DNA from: an uncultured Methylococcaceae bacterium
GTDB taxonomy: Bacteria > Pseudomonadota > Gammaproteobacteria > Methylococcales > Methylomonadaceae
Reading direction: 5' to 3'
Length of the DNA stretch: 5,983 nucleotides
NCBI GenBank assembly: GCA_913009515.1
Contig: CAJVYO010000114.1
Coordinates: forward strand, 1 to 5,983
The position numbers and the translations under genes were made by a program. Shown one piece after another: positions 1 to 5,828 of the stretch (positions within the stretch are counted from its first letter, which is position 1; every line of letters starts with the position of its first letter). The notes below the pieces were generated by a model that was not told the origin of the DNA, did no database searches, and saw only the letters and a list, made by a program, of their open reading frames with translations.

Positions 1-1149
1 GATGGTCGTGATTTAGATGTAGTGCGTCCTATTTCTGTGCGTACCGGTGTGTTAGAAAGAACCCATGGTTCAGCTTTATTTACACGTGGTGAAACGCAAG
101 CGTTAGTGGTTGCAACACTAGGTACAGAACGTGATTCACAAATCATTGATGCATTAGCCGGTGAATATAGAGAATCATTTATGTTGCATTATAACTTCCC
201 TCCTTACAGTGTAGGGGAAACAGGGTTTGTTGGCTCACCGAAACGTCGTGAAATTGGTCATGGTCGTTTAGCAAAACGGGGTGTTAAAGCAGTCTTACCC
301 GATATGGCTGATTTTCCTTATACGCTGCGTGTGGTGTCTGAGATTACAGAATCGAATGGTTCTAGCTCAATGGCTTCAGTTTGTGGTACCAGTTTAGCCT
401 TAATGGATGCCGGTGTGCCGCTTAAAGCACCGGTTGCTGGGATTGCAATGGGCTTAATTAAAGAGCAAGATGATTTTGCGGTATTATCTGATATTGTTGG
501 TGATGAAGATCATTTAGGTGATATGGATTTTAAAGTAGCCGGTTCTGAGCAAGGCATTACTGCTTTGCAAATGGATATTAAGATTGATGGCATCACCTCT
601 GAAATTATGACGACTGCTTTAGAACAAGCTAAAGCCGGACGTTTATATATTTTAGGTGAAATGAATAAAGCTTTATCAGATACGCGTGATGAAATGTCTG
701 ATTTTGCTCCGCGTATTATTAGTTTTAAAATTGACCCAAGTAAAATTCGTGAAGTCATTGGTAAAGGTGGAGCAACGATTCGTAGCATCACTGAGCAAAC
801 AGGGGCGACTGTTGATTTAACCGATGAAGGCGTGGTTAATGTTGCGTCAGTTGATAAAGCAGCAGGCGAGGCAGCTCGTAAAATTATCGAAGAGATTACC
901 GCTGAAGTTGAAGTCGGTAAAATTTATGAAGGTAAAGTTGCCCGCCTAATGGATTTTGGGGCATTTGTTACGATTTTACCGGGTAAAGATGGCTTAGTGC
1001 ATATTTCTCAGATTACCAATGAACATGTTGATAAAGTCAGTGATAAATTGACTGAAGGCGATGTGGTTAAAGTGAAGGTATTAGAAATTGACCGTCAGGG
1101 ACGCGTTAGACTGAGTATGAAAGAAGTTGAAACAGCACAGGCTGAATAA
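1..1149 (+). CDS. pnp: Polynucleotide phosphorylase (PNPase), C-terminal part, 5' end outside the window
   Basis: PNPase degrades RNA 3' to 5' by phosphorolysis, releasing nucleoside diphosphates; it is cytoplasmic and often part of the RNA degradosome. The frame is open from base 1, so the gene continues leftwards and about 382 residues are visible. They match roughly E. coli residues 317 to the end. The second RNase PH domain comes first (THGSALFTRGETQ, then FPPYSVGETG, then NGSSSMASVCG). The catalytic/metal residues equivalent to E. coli D486, D492 and K494 lie in GDEDHLGDMDFK at visible residues 170, 176 and 178. A KH domain with the GKGG loop follows at about 254-257, then an S1 domain at about 306-374 (DFGAFV, GLVHISQI). 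The tail after S1 (VETAQAE) is shorter than in E. coli. No frameshift or missing catalytic residue is seen. The GTG at base 22 is an internal valine, not a start. Identification is very secure. Confidence 0.98.
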   Translation, partial: DGRDLDVVRPISVRTGVLERTHGSALFTRGETQALVVATLGTERDSQIIDALAGEYRESFMLHYNFPPYSVGETGFVGSPKRREIGHGRLAKRGVKAVLPDMADFPYTLRVVSEITESNGSSSMASVCGTSLALMDAGVPLKAPVAGIAMGLIKEQDDFAVLSDIVGDEDHLGDMDFKVAGSEQGITALQMDIKIDGITSEIMTTALEQAKAGRLYILGEMNKALSDTRDEMSDFAPRIISFKIDPSKIREVIGKGGATIRSITEQTGATVDLTDEGVVNVASVDKAAGEAARKIIEEITAEVEVGKIYEGKVARLMDFGAFVTILPGKDGLVHISQITNEHVDKVSDKLTEGDVVKVKVLEIDRQGRVRLSMKEVETAQAE

Positions 1150-1171
1150 AGAAAGCGTAAATTGAACAAAG

Positions 1172-1195
1172 AAAGGGTCGTGAGGCCCTTTTTTT
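1172..1195 (+). terminator. Intrinsic terminator of pnp
   Basis: The 8-bp stem AAAGGGTC / GGCCCTTT (1172-1179 with 1184-1191, one T-G wobble) closes on a GTGA tetraloop of the GNRA type. A run of seven T starts within the 3' arm (1189-1195). It begins 22 bp after the pnp stop codon, the normal place for Rho-independent termination, and so separates pnp from pgsA transcription. Confidence 0.93.
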
Positions 1196-1248
1196 ATGAC
1201 TATTTTTTAGTGAGTTTTAGAGTCTAAGCCTTATTTGAATTGAAATAA

Positions 1249-1257
1249 TGGTATGAT
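1249..1257 (+). promoter_or_regulatory. Candidate extended -10 promoter for pgsA
   Basis: TG-G-TATGAT fits an extended -10 element (TGn followed by a hexamer with 5 of 6 bases of TATAAT). No convincing -35 sits 16-18 bp upstream, which extended -10 promoters can tolerate. It lies after the pnp terminator and would give a leader of about 140 nt before pgsA. In such AT-rich DNA a chance match is possible. Confidence 0.4.
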
Positions 1258-1344
1258 AGAAGTGTAGAAAAATATAAAGATTATTGGCAACAATAGCTTA
1301 ACACTTGAGTTTGATAAGTGATAAATTTTATTAAAGAATTGAGC

Positions 1345-1368
1345 AGTGGCATAAGGATATGGACCGCT
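1345..1368 (+). other. Small hairpin in the presumed pgsA leader
   Basis: AGTGGCAT (1345-1352) can pair with ATG plus CCGCT (1359-1361 and 1364-1368), leaving a 2-nt bulge (GA), one G-U pair and a 6-nt loop, AAGGAT. It lies in the most G+C-rich patch of the otherwise AT-rich 257-bp gap between pnp and pgsA. The purine-rich loop could be coincidental. No known riboswitch or leader class is recognised here, and no T-run follows, so it is not a terminator. Confidence 0.25.
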
Positions 1369-1406
1369 TATTAGAAAATTAAATATAACATCTGCCATTA
1401 TTAAAA

Positions 1407-1970
1407 ATGATAGAAAAATTAAATATACCAACCTTATTAACGTTATTACGCATTGCGCTTATTCCCATTATCATGGTGTTTTTTTATTTACCATGGGAAT
1501 ATTCTAATATTGCAACGACGTTTATTTTTTTTATTGCGAGTTTTACGGATTGGTTAGATGGTTATTTAGCAAGAAAAATGCAACTAGAAACAAAGCTCGG
1601 GGCTTTTTTAGACCCTGTAGCTGATAAAATTATGGTTGCCTGTGTGTTAGTTTTATTGGTAGAGAGTGAGTCCAGTCTTTGGATGACGATAGCTGCCGCG
1701 ATTATTATTGGTAGAGAGATTATTATTTCCTCATTGCGTGAGTGGATGGCTGAATTAGGTCAACGTGCGACAGTGAAAGTATCATCAATGGGGAAGTGGA
1801 AAACATCAGCACAAATGTTAGCGATAGCGTGTTTATTATATCGCGACACTATAGCAGGCGTGTCGATGCAACAGTTTGGTTTGGCGATGTTATATATCGC
1901 GGTTATTTTAACTTTGTGGTCCATGATAAGTTATTTGAAATCCGCCTATAGCAGTTTAAAAACTGAATAA
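1407..1970 (+). CDS. pgsA: CDP-diacylglycerol--glycerol-3-phosphate 3-phosphatidyltransferase (PGP synthase)
   Basis: This inner-membrane enzyme makes phosphatidylglycerophosphate from CDP-diacylglycerol and glycerol-3-phosphate, the committed step to phosphatidylglycerol and cardiolipin. The CDP-alcohol phosphotransferase signature D-x2-DG-x2-AR-x8-G-x3-D-x3-D is complete: D48, D51, G52, A55, R56, G65, D69, D73. The family opening NIPTLLTLLRI and the central REIIISSLREWMAELG (about residues 103-118) are nearly as in E. coli PgsA. Length is 187 residues against about 182 in E. coli. Hydrophobic segments lie at about 9-28, 35-47, 75-86, 92-110, 134-145 and 157-176. The ATG at 1407 is chosen because the N-terminus aligns with E. 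coli and an in-frame stop lies shortly upstream (1386-1388); there is no clear Shine-Dalgarno sequence. It is probably transcribed separately from pnp, which ends in a strong terminator. Confidence 0.97.
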   Translation: MIEKLNIPTLLTLLRIALIPIIMVFFYLPWEYSNIATTFIFFIASFTDWLDGYLARKMQLETKLGAFLDPVADKIMVACVLVLLVESESSLWMTIAAAIIIGREIIISSLREWMAELGQRATVKVSSMGKWKTSAQMLAIACLLYRDTIAGVSMQQFGLAMLYIAVILTLWSMISYLKSAYSSLKTE

Positions 1971-1973
1971 TTG

Positions 1974-2010
1974 AGTCGTATCGATAAAGGCTTTATTTTA
2001 TCTAGCGACT
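1974..2010. repeat. Imperfect inverted repeat between pgsA and the tetR gene
   Basis: Outer arms AGTCGT (1974-1979) and GCGACT (2005-2010) pair with one G-T wobble. Inner arms GATAAA (1983-1988) and TTTATC (1997-2002) pair perfectly around an 8-nt centre. It begins 3 bp after the pgsA stop codon. No T-run follows on the plus strand, so it is a poor intrinsic terminator for pgsA. It may be an mRNA 3' stem-loop or, given its place about 50 bp upstream of the tetR start, a protein-binding dyad. The structure is read by eye; its role is inference. Confidence 0.4.
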
Positions 2011-2062
2011 ATTACTAATAATAAAAAACAAAGCTTGAATAAAGCTGAAAAATAAAAATAAT

Positions 2063-2677
2063 ATGCAACCGGAAACTGAAACTACAAAAGAAGTCTCGAT
2101 AGAAAAAACTAAGGAAGAGCTGAGTAATGATATTTTATTAGCAGCTTTAAAATTATTTACGGAAAAAGGTTACTTTAATACTTCATTAGTTGATATTGCT
2201 GAACTTTCAGGCGTAAAAAATAGCGCTGCTTTATATAAACACTTTAAAAATAAACAAGAAATTGCCCGAGCATTATATACTTGGATTATTGATAGATTGA
2301 GTGTATCAATTGACGATATTCGTCGTCGTAATCGCAAATCATCTGAGCAGTTAAGAGAAATTGTGGATTTATGGTTTCGTTTAACAGATGATGCACCGGA
2401 TATTATGCGATTTTTATTATTACTGAATGTAAATGAATTTTTACCTGATGAAATAAAATTAATGGAAACGCCGCCTTTTATTAAGATTTTAAGAATTTTA
2501 CATGGCGGCATTAAAGCAGAAGAAATAAAAACCGTTGATTCACAACGAGCGTATTGTTATTTTTTTGGCGTGATTGAAAATACGCTAACACAGATATTAT
2601 CAGGTGCTTTAAAAAAACCTGCTGATTTTTATCAAAATGATACTTGGGAAATTGCATGGTCAACGATTAGTAAGTAA
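2063..2677 (+). CDS. TetR/AcrR-family transcriptional regulator
   Basis: A 204-residue DNA-binding repressor-type protein of usual TetR length. The N-terminal TetR helix-turn-helix domain is clear: helix 1 ILLAALKLFTEKGYF (about 24-38), helix 2 SLVDIAELSGV (41-51), and recognition helix with its typical continuation NSAALYKHFKNKQEIARALY (53-72). The remaining, mainly helical part (about 73-200) is the ligand-binding/dimerisation region and gives no hint of the ligand. The first 20 residues are charged and precede the domain; the ATG at 2063 is the only plausible start, without a good Shine-Dalgarno sequence. The gene ends 59 bp before the DUF1538 gene on the same strand. A perfect palindrome covers its stop codon, so it likely acts on the downstream promoter. 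Family assignment is secure; target and ligand are inferred or unknown. Confidence 0.93.
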   Translation: MQPETETTKEVSIEKTKEELSNDILLAALKLFTEKGYFNTSLVDIAELSGVKNSAALYKHFKNKQEIARALYTWIIDRLSVSIDDIRRRNRKSSEQLREIVDLWFRLTDDAPDIMRFLLLLNVNEFLPDEIKLMETPPFIKILRILHGGIKAEEIKTVDSQRAYCYFFGVIENTLTQILSGALKKPADFYQNDTWEIAWSTISK

Positions 2678-2684
2678 TACTTAC
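2670..2684. promoter_or_regulatory. Candidate operator: perfect 15-bp palindrome
   Basis: GTAAGTA-A-TACTTAC has two 7-bp arms that are exact reverse complements around a single base. It spans the tetR stop codon (2675-2677) and extends into the -35 region of the candidate promoter at 2681-2709. TetR dimers bind short palindromes of about this size, commonly overlapping promoter elements of the regulated neighbour. I found no second copy upstream of tetR. The symmetry is read directly; operator function is inference. Confidence 0.5.
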
Positions 2685-2709
2685 AAGGATTGTATAGCCT
2701 GATTGTAAT
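2681..2709 (+). promoter_or_regulatory. Candidate sigma-70-type promoter for the DUF1538-PII operon
   Basis: TTACAA (2681-2686; 3 of 6 to TTGACA) and TGTAAT (2704-2709; 5 of 6 to TATAAT) are separated by exactly 17 bp. Transcription would start at about 2716, some 20 bp before the ATG at 2737. The -35 overlaps the right arm of the palindrome at 2670-2684, the arrangement expected for repression. TGTAATT is tandemly duplicated at 2704-2717, so the precise -10 register is uncertain. Confidence 0.4.
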
Positions 2710-2736
2710 TTGTAATTTATTAATACGTTGGCAATA

Positions 2737-4590
2737 ATGAAAAAATCACAGACTAAATTAAGTTTAAAAATAACCTTGCGTTTACTATATCCTTATTTTA
2801 AACGGCATTTTTTTGATCAATGTAAGAGTATTTGGTTTATTGTTGCTTATTTAATGGTCTTTCAGCTATTAATTTTACAATTACCTATTGTTTATAGTTT
2901 GATGATTGCTTTAGGGATTTTGACGGTATTGATGGGCTTAATGTTCTTCATGGAAGGCTTGAGGCTAGGGTTAATGCCCTTAGGCGAAGCCATTGGTTCT
3001 ATTTTTCCGCATAAATCAGGTAAACCGGTTATTCTCGCTTTTGCCTTTGTATTGGGTATTGGAGCGACCTTTGCCGAGCCAGCTATTGCGGTGTTAAAAG
3101 CGGCAGGCAGTGGTGTTGACCCAGATAAAGCCCCGTTACTTTATTCATTGCTGAATGAGTTTTCCGGGCAATTAGTGATGTGTGTGGGTATCGGTGTTGG
3201 CCTCGCGGTATTATTAGGTATGCTGCGGTTTTTTTATGGTTGGTCGTTAAAAATATTAATTATTCCTGCTGTTTTATTATTATTGACTATTTCAGCTTAC
3301 TTTAGCCAAATTGATGTTTTAAGTGCAGTGCTAGGCTTAGCCTGGGATTGTGGTGCGGTAACGACTGGACCGGTGACAGTACCCTTAGTTTTAGCGTTAG
3401 GGATTGGGGTGTGTCGTGTTGTGAGTAAAGGCAATTCAAATAATGCCGGTTTTGGTATTGTGACACTGGCATCATTATTTCCAATATTAGCGGTATTATT
3501 ATTAGCCTTTTTTCATTACAGTGCAGAAGATTATTATGCAGCGTCAAATTATAAAGGTGAATTGCAGGTTAAAGCCGTTGTAGAAACTAAGCAGCAAGCG
3601 ATAACAGAGAGTAGTGAATCTTTTTCAACACAAGAATTTAATCAATTTGTAACCAGTCGTCAACTGGAAAAAAATCATACGATGGTTTTAGAAGGCGGAC
3701 AAGCCGTGCTTGAAAATGGTCAGATTGTGATTAAAAATCCTTTAATTGTCATTAATAAATTACCAGAGCAACAAGATGTATCGGTAACCCATTGGGATTC
3801 AAGTAAAGATATTATGCAGGCACTACAGCAATCTATGATTGAGGCTTTACGTGCGATTATTCCACTCTGTTTATTTTTATTTTTAGTATTACGTTATTAC
3901 TTAAAGCAAACTCTGCATTTTCCTCAAGAAACAGGCGTGGGAGTTTTATTTGCGGTACTCGGTATGAGTTTATTTGGTTTAGGTATTACCTTAGGGCTAA
4001 CGCCATTAGGCAGTCAGTTAGGCGGTAATGTACCCTCGGCTTTTGCTGAAGTGAGTATCTGGGGCAGTACGATTAATGCCGGGCCGTTGTTTGAAACAGG
4101 ACAATGGGGAAAAATTGTTGCCATTATTTTTGCTTTCTTTTTAGGCTATGGTGCGACACTTGCCGAACCTGCTTTAAACGCGTTAGGCGATACAGTTGAA
4201 AAAATTACCGTCGGTGCTTTTCCTAAACAATTATTAATGCAAAGCGTTGCGATCGGAGTAGGGTTTGGTATTGCAGCGGGTATTTTAAAAATTGCTTATA
4301 ACATTCCTTTATTTTATTTTCTTGCCCCGTCTTATTTGATTTTATTAGTGCTAACTTTTATTTCAACTGAAGAATTTGTTAATTTTGGCTGGGATAGTGC
4401 AGGCGTAACAACAGGGCCAATTACGGTGCCATTAGTATTGGCGATAGGTTTAGGTGTAGGTAGTAATGTACCCGGTGTTATTCATGGTTTTGGTGTTTTA
4501 GCCTTAGCATCAGTAGGGCCTATTTTGACAGTATTATCAGTGGGTTTAGTGACCAGTGCGACGCAAAAACGAACCGAAATAACCGTGTAG
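2737..4590 (+). CDS. DUF1538-family membrane protein, two fused repeats (putative cation/H+ antiporter)
   Basis: A 617-residue polytopic membrane protein formed by two homologous DUF1538 units. Unit 1 covers about residues 12-260 and unit 2 about 368-605. The duplication shows in paired motifs: GATFAEPA (109-116) with GATLAEPA (472-479), and WDCGAVTTGPVTVPLVLA (203-220) with WDSAGVTTGPITVPLVLA (552-569). Each unit has about six hydrophobic segments, for example 51-75, 98-115, 145-163 and 171-189, then 401-421, 459-480, 499-519, 525-542 and 580-605. A polar insert of about 105 residues (260-367), rich in Q, E, N and S, joins them. From memory, the separately encoded DUF1538 pair UmpA/UmpB of Halomonas has Na+(Li+,K+)/H+ antiport activity; here both halves are one chain. 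Transport function is inferred by family, substrate unproven. ATG 2737 is preferred over the in-frame TTG at 2728; neither has a clear ribosome site. It is followed 42 bp later by a PII-like gene, probably its regulator, in one operon. Confidence 0.88.
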   Translation: MKKSQTKLSLKITLRLLYPYFKRHFFDQCKSIWFIVAYLMVFQLLILQLPIVYSLMIALGILTVLMGLMFFMEGLRLGLMPLGEAIGSIFPHKSGKPVILAFAFVLGIGATFAEPAIAVLKAAGSGVDPDKAPLLYSLLNEFSGQLVMCVGIGVGLAVLLGMLRFFYGWSLKILIIPAVLLLLTISAYFSQIDVLSAVLGLAWDCGAVTTGPVTVPLVLALGIGVCRVVSKGNSNNAGFGIVTLASLFPILAVLLLAFFHYSAEDYYAASNYKGELQVKAVVETKQQAITESSESFSTQEFNQFVTSRQLEKNHTMVLEGGQAVLENGQIVIKNPLIVINKLPEQQDVSVTHWDSSKDIMQALQQSMIEALRAIIPLCLFLFLVLRYYLKQTLHFPQETGVGVLFAVLGMSLFGLGITLGLTPLGSQLGGNVPSAFAEVSIWGSTINAGPLFETGQWGKIVAIIFAFFLGYGATLAEPALNALGDTVEKITVGAFPKQLLMQSVAIGVGFGIAAGILKIAYNIPLFYFLAPSYLILLVLTFISTEEFVNFGWDSAGVTTGPITVPLVLAIGLGVGSNVPGVIHGFGVLALASVGPILTVLSVGLVTSATQKRTEITV

Positions 4591-4620
4591 TTTAGGGTAT
4601 TTATACTATTAAAATCAGTT

Positions 4621-4627
4621 TAAGAGA
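4621..4627 (+). promoter_or_regulatory. Ribosome binding site of the PII-like gene
   Basis: TAAGAGA, with AAGAGA resembling the Shine-Dalgarno consensus, lies 5 bp before the ATG at 4633. It is the best such site in the window and supports that start. No terminator or convincing promoter is seen in the 42-bp gap after the DUF1538 gene, so translation from a shared mRNA is likely. Confidence 0.5.
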
Positions 4628-4632
4628 TTGTT

Positions 4633-5823
4633 ATGTATACAGAAATTAAGAATGTATCTACCATCACCGCTATATTACCTGAAGCGTATGTTCAACAAAC
4701 CTTAGATCAATTAAAGGCAGCAGGACACAGTGTTATTCGCTGGCACGCACGAGGAACTTTGCAAGATAAGCGTTGGTATAAAAAGTTTTTTCCTTCAATG
4801 AGTCCTGAAAAAGGTTTTATACGCTTATTAGTCGCCAATACCATGGTTGATAAAGTGATGCAAATTATTATTAAAGAAGGTAATTTACATCGTCAAGGCA
4901 TGGGAGCGGTTTATAGTATTCCTTGTGTTGAACTGTATGTTGCAGGACACTTTAAAGATCATAGCTTAATAGAAGAGGCATCAAAAGGTATCTACGTTGT
5001 AGAAGGCTATTTAAAAGAAAATTTAGACGTAATTCATTGTATTGTTGAAAAAAATAAAACACCTTTAATTGCTAATGCGGTAATTGATGCAGGCGGACAT
5101 GGTCCTATTGTTTATTATGCAGAAGGGCGAGGATTACGAGATCGTTTAGGCTGGTTACGGATTACTAAGCAAAGCGAAAAAGAAGTGCTAACGATTGTGG
5201 TTGATAAATCAGAAGCAGAGCTTATTTTTGATGTCATTTCTCATGCAGGGGAATTAAATTTACCGGGCAGGGGCTTTATGTATCAAGTGCCGATTGATAA
5301 AGGTTTATTTAATTTACCCAGCCATTATGATGCACACCATCATGAGGCAAATATGCAGCAAGTGGTCACTGCCATTGATCATTTGATGGGTGATGAGCAT
5401 TGGCGTGATCAAACCGTATTCGAAGTAGGTTCAACGGGGAAATCAGCAGGATTAGGTGAGTTAGCACCATCTGAGGAACAAAAAATACTTGAAAATCAAA
5501 TCAATTTATCTGTTTTAGTAGAGCGTGAGCGTGCAGATGAGTTAATGGATATTATGTTAGATAGCGGTGCGCCAGGTTTAAGTATTATTTATTGTCAATA
5601 TTTAACGCCTGATTCACATATTGTCGCAAAAGACGTTAATTTATTATCTGAATATGGCATTGTGTCGTGTCTAGTTAGTGATGAGAATGCCCATAAAATA
5701 ATAGCCGCTGCTAAAGTTCAAATCGAACAAGCAGGCATAGAAAATACCAGTATTTTTTTACAGCCGGTGTTAAAAATTGCCACGTATTTTCATAATAATG
5801 AGAATAATAAAAGAGCAGCATAA
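4633..5823 (+). CDS. Multi-domain PII-like signalling protein (three PII-like units)
   Basis: A soluble 396-residue protein, about 3.5 times the length of a classical PII (about 112). I read three PII-like (ferredoxin-like) units. Unit 1 spans about 8-104, with T-loop-like segment 40-61 (GTLQDKRWYKKFF) and the strand-turn GMGAVYSIPCVELYV at 89-103. Unit 2 spans about 131-230, with loop region GRGLRDRLG (165-173) and the glycine turn LPGRGFMYQVP (210-220), close to single-domain PII-like proteins found beside DUF1538 genes. Unit 3 spans about 288-386 and is the most divergent, without a GxG turn. A linker at about 231-287 opens with a histidine cluster (H231, H235-H237). There is no signal peptide or membrane segment. 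By analogy with GlnK-AmtB and SbtB-SbtA it may bind a nucleotide or metabolite and gate the adjacent DUF1538 transporter. Units 1 and 2 are fairly confident, unit 3 less so; ligand and partner are inference. Confidence 0.75.
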   Translation: MYTEIKNVSTITAILPEAYVQQTLDQLKAAGHSVIRWHARGTLQDKRWYKKFFPSMSPEKGFIRLLVANTMVDKVMQIIIKEGNLHRQGMGAVYSIPCVELYVAGHFKDHSLIEEASKGIYVVEGYLKENLDVIHCIVEKNKTPLIANAVIDAGGHGPIVYYAEGRGLRDRLGWLRITKQSEKEVLTIVVDKSEAELIFDVISHAGELNLPGRGFMYQVPIDKGLFNLPSHYDAHHHEANMQQVVTAIDHLMGDEHWRDQTVFEVGSTGKSAGLGELAPSEEQKILENQINLSVLVERERADELMDIMLDSGAPGLSIIYCQYLTPDSHIVAKDVNLLSEYGIVSCLVSDENAHKIIAAAKVQIEQAGIENTSIFLQPVLKIATYFHNNENNKRAA

Positions 5824-5828
5824 TTAAG

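Noticed and set aside
510..791. Minus-strand open frame inside pnp
   Set aside because: It lies wholly within the conserved PNPase coding sequence and its translation resembles no protein; a shadow frame.
1339..1382. Possible mini-ORFs in the pgsA leader (an ATG at 1359 with 7 codons ending in TAA, next to AAGGAT)
   Set aside because: The AAGGAT abuts the ATG, too close to serve as a Shine-Dalgarno sequence, and the peptide is too short to judge; no leader-peptide pattern such as repeated codons is present.
1231..1431. Minus-strand open frame of 66 codons with a hydrophobic translation, between pnp and pgsA
   Set aside because: It needs a TTG start inside pgsA, has no ribosome site, and its hydrophobicity is what AT-rich DNA gives by chance; no family is recognised.
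2170..2511. Minus-strand open frame inside the tetR gene
   Set aside because: Antisense to a clear TetR coding sequence, no recognisable domain and no start signal.
2728..2736. TTG at 2728 as an alternative start of the DUF1538 protein
   Set aside because: It adds only three residues, TTG starts are rare, and neither candidate has a good ribosome site; the ATG at 2737 is simpler.
3302..3547. Minus-strand open frame inside the DUF1538 gene
   Set aside because: Covers a conserved DUF1538 motif on the plus strand; the antisense translation is low-complexity and unrecognisable.
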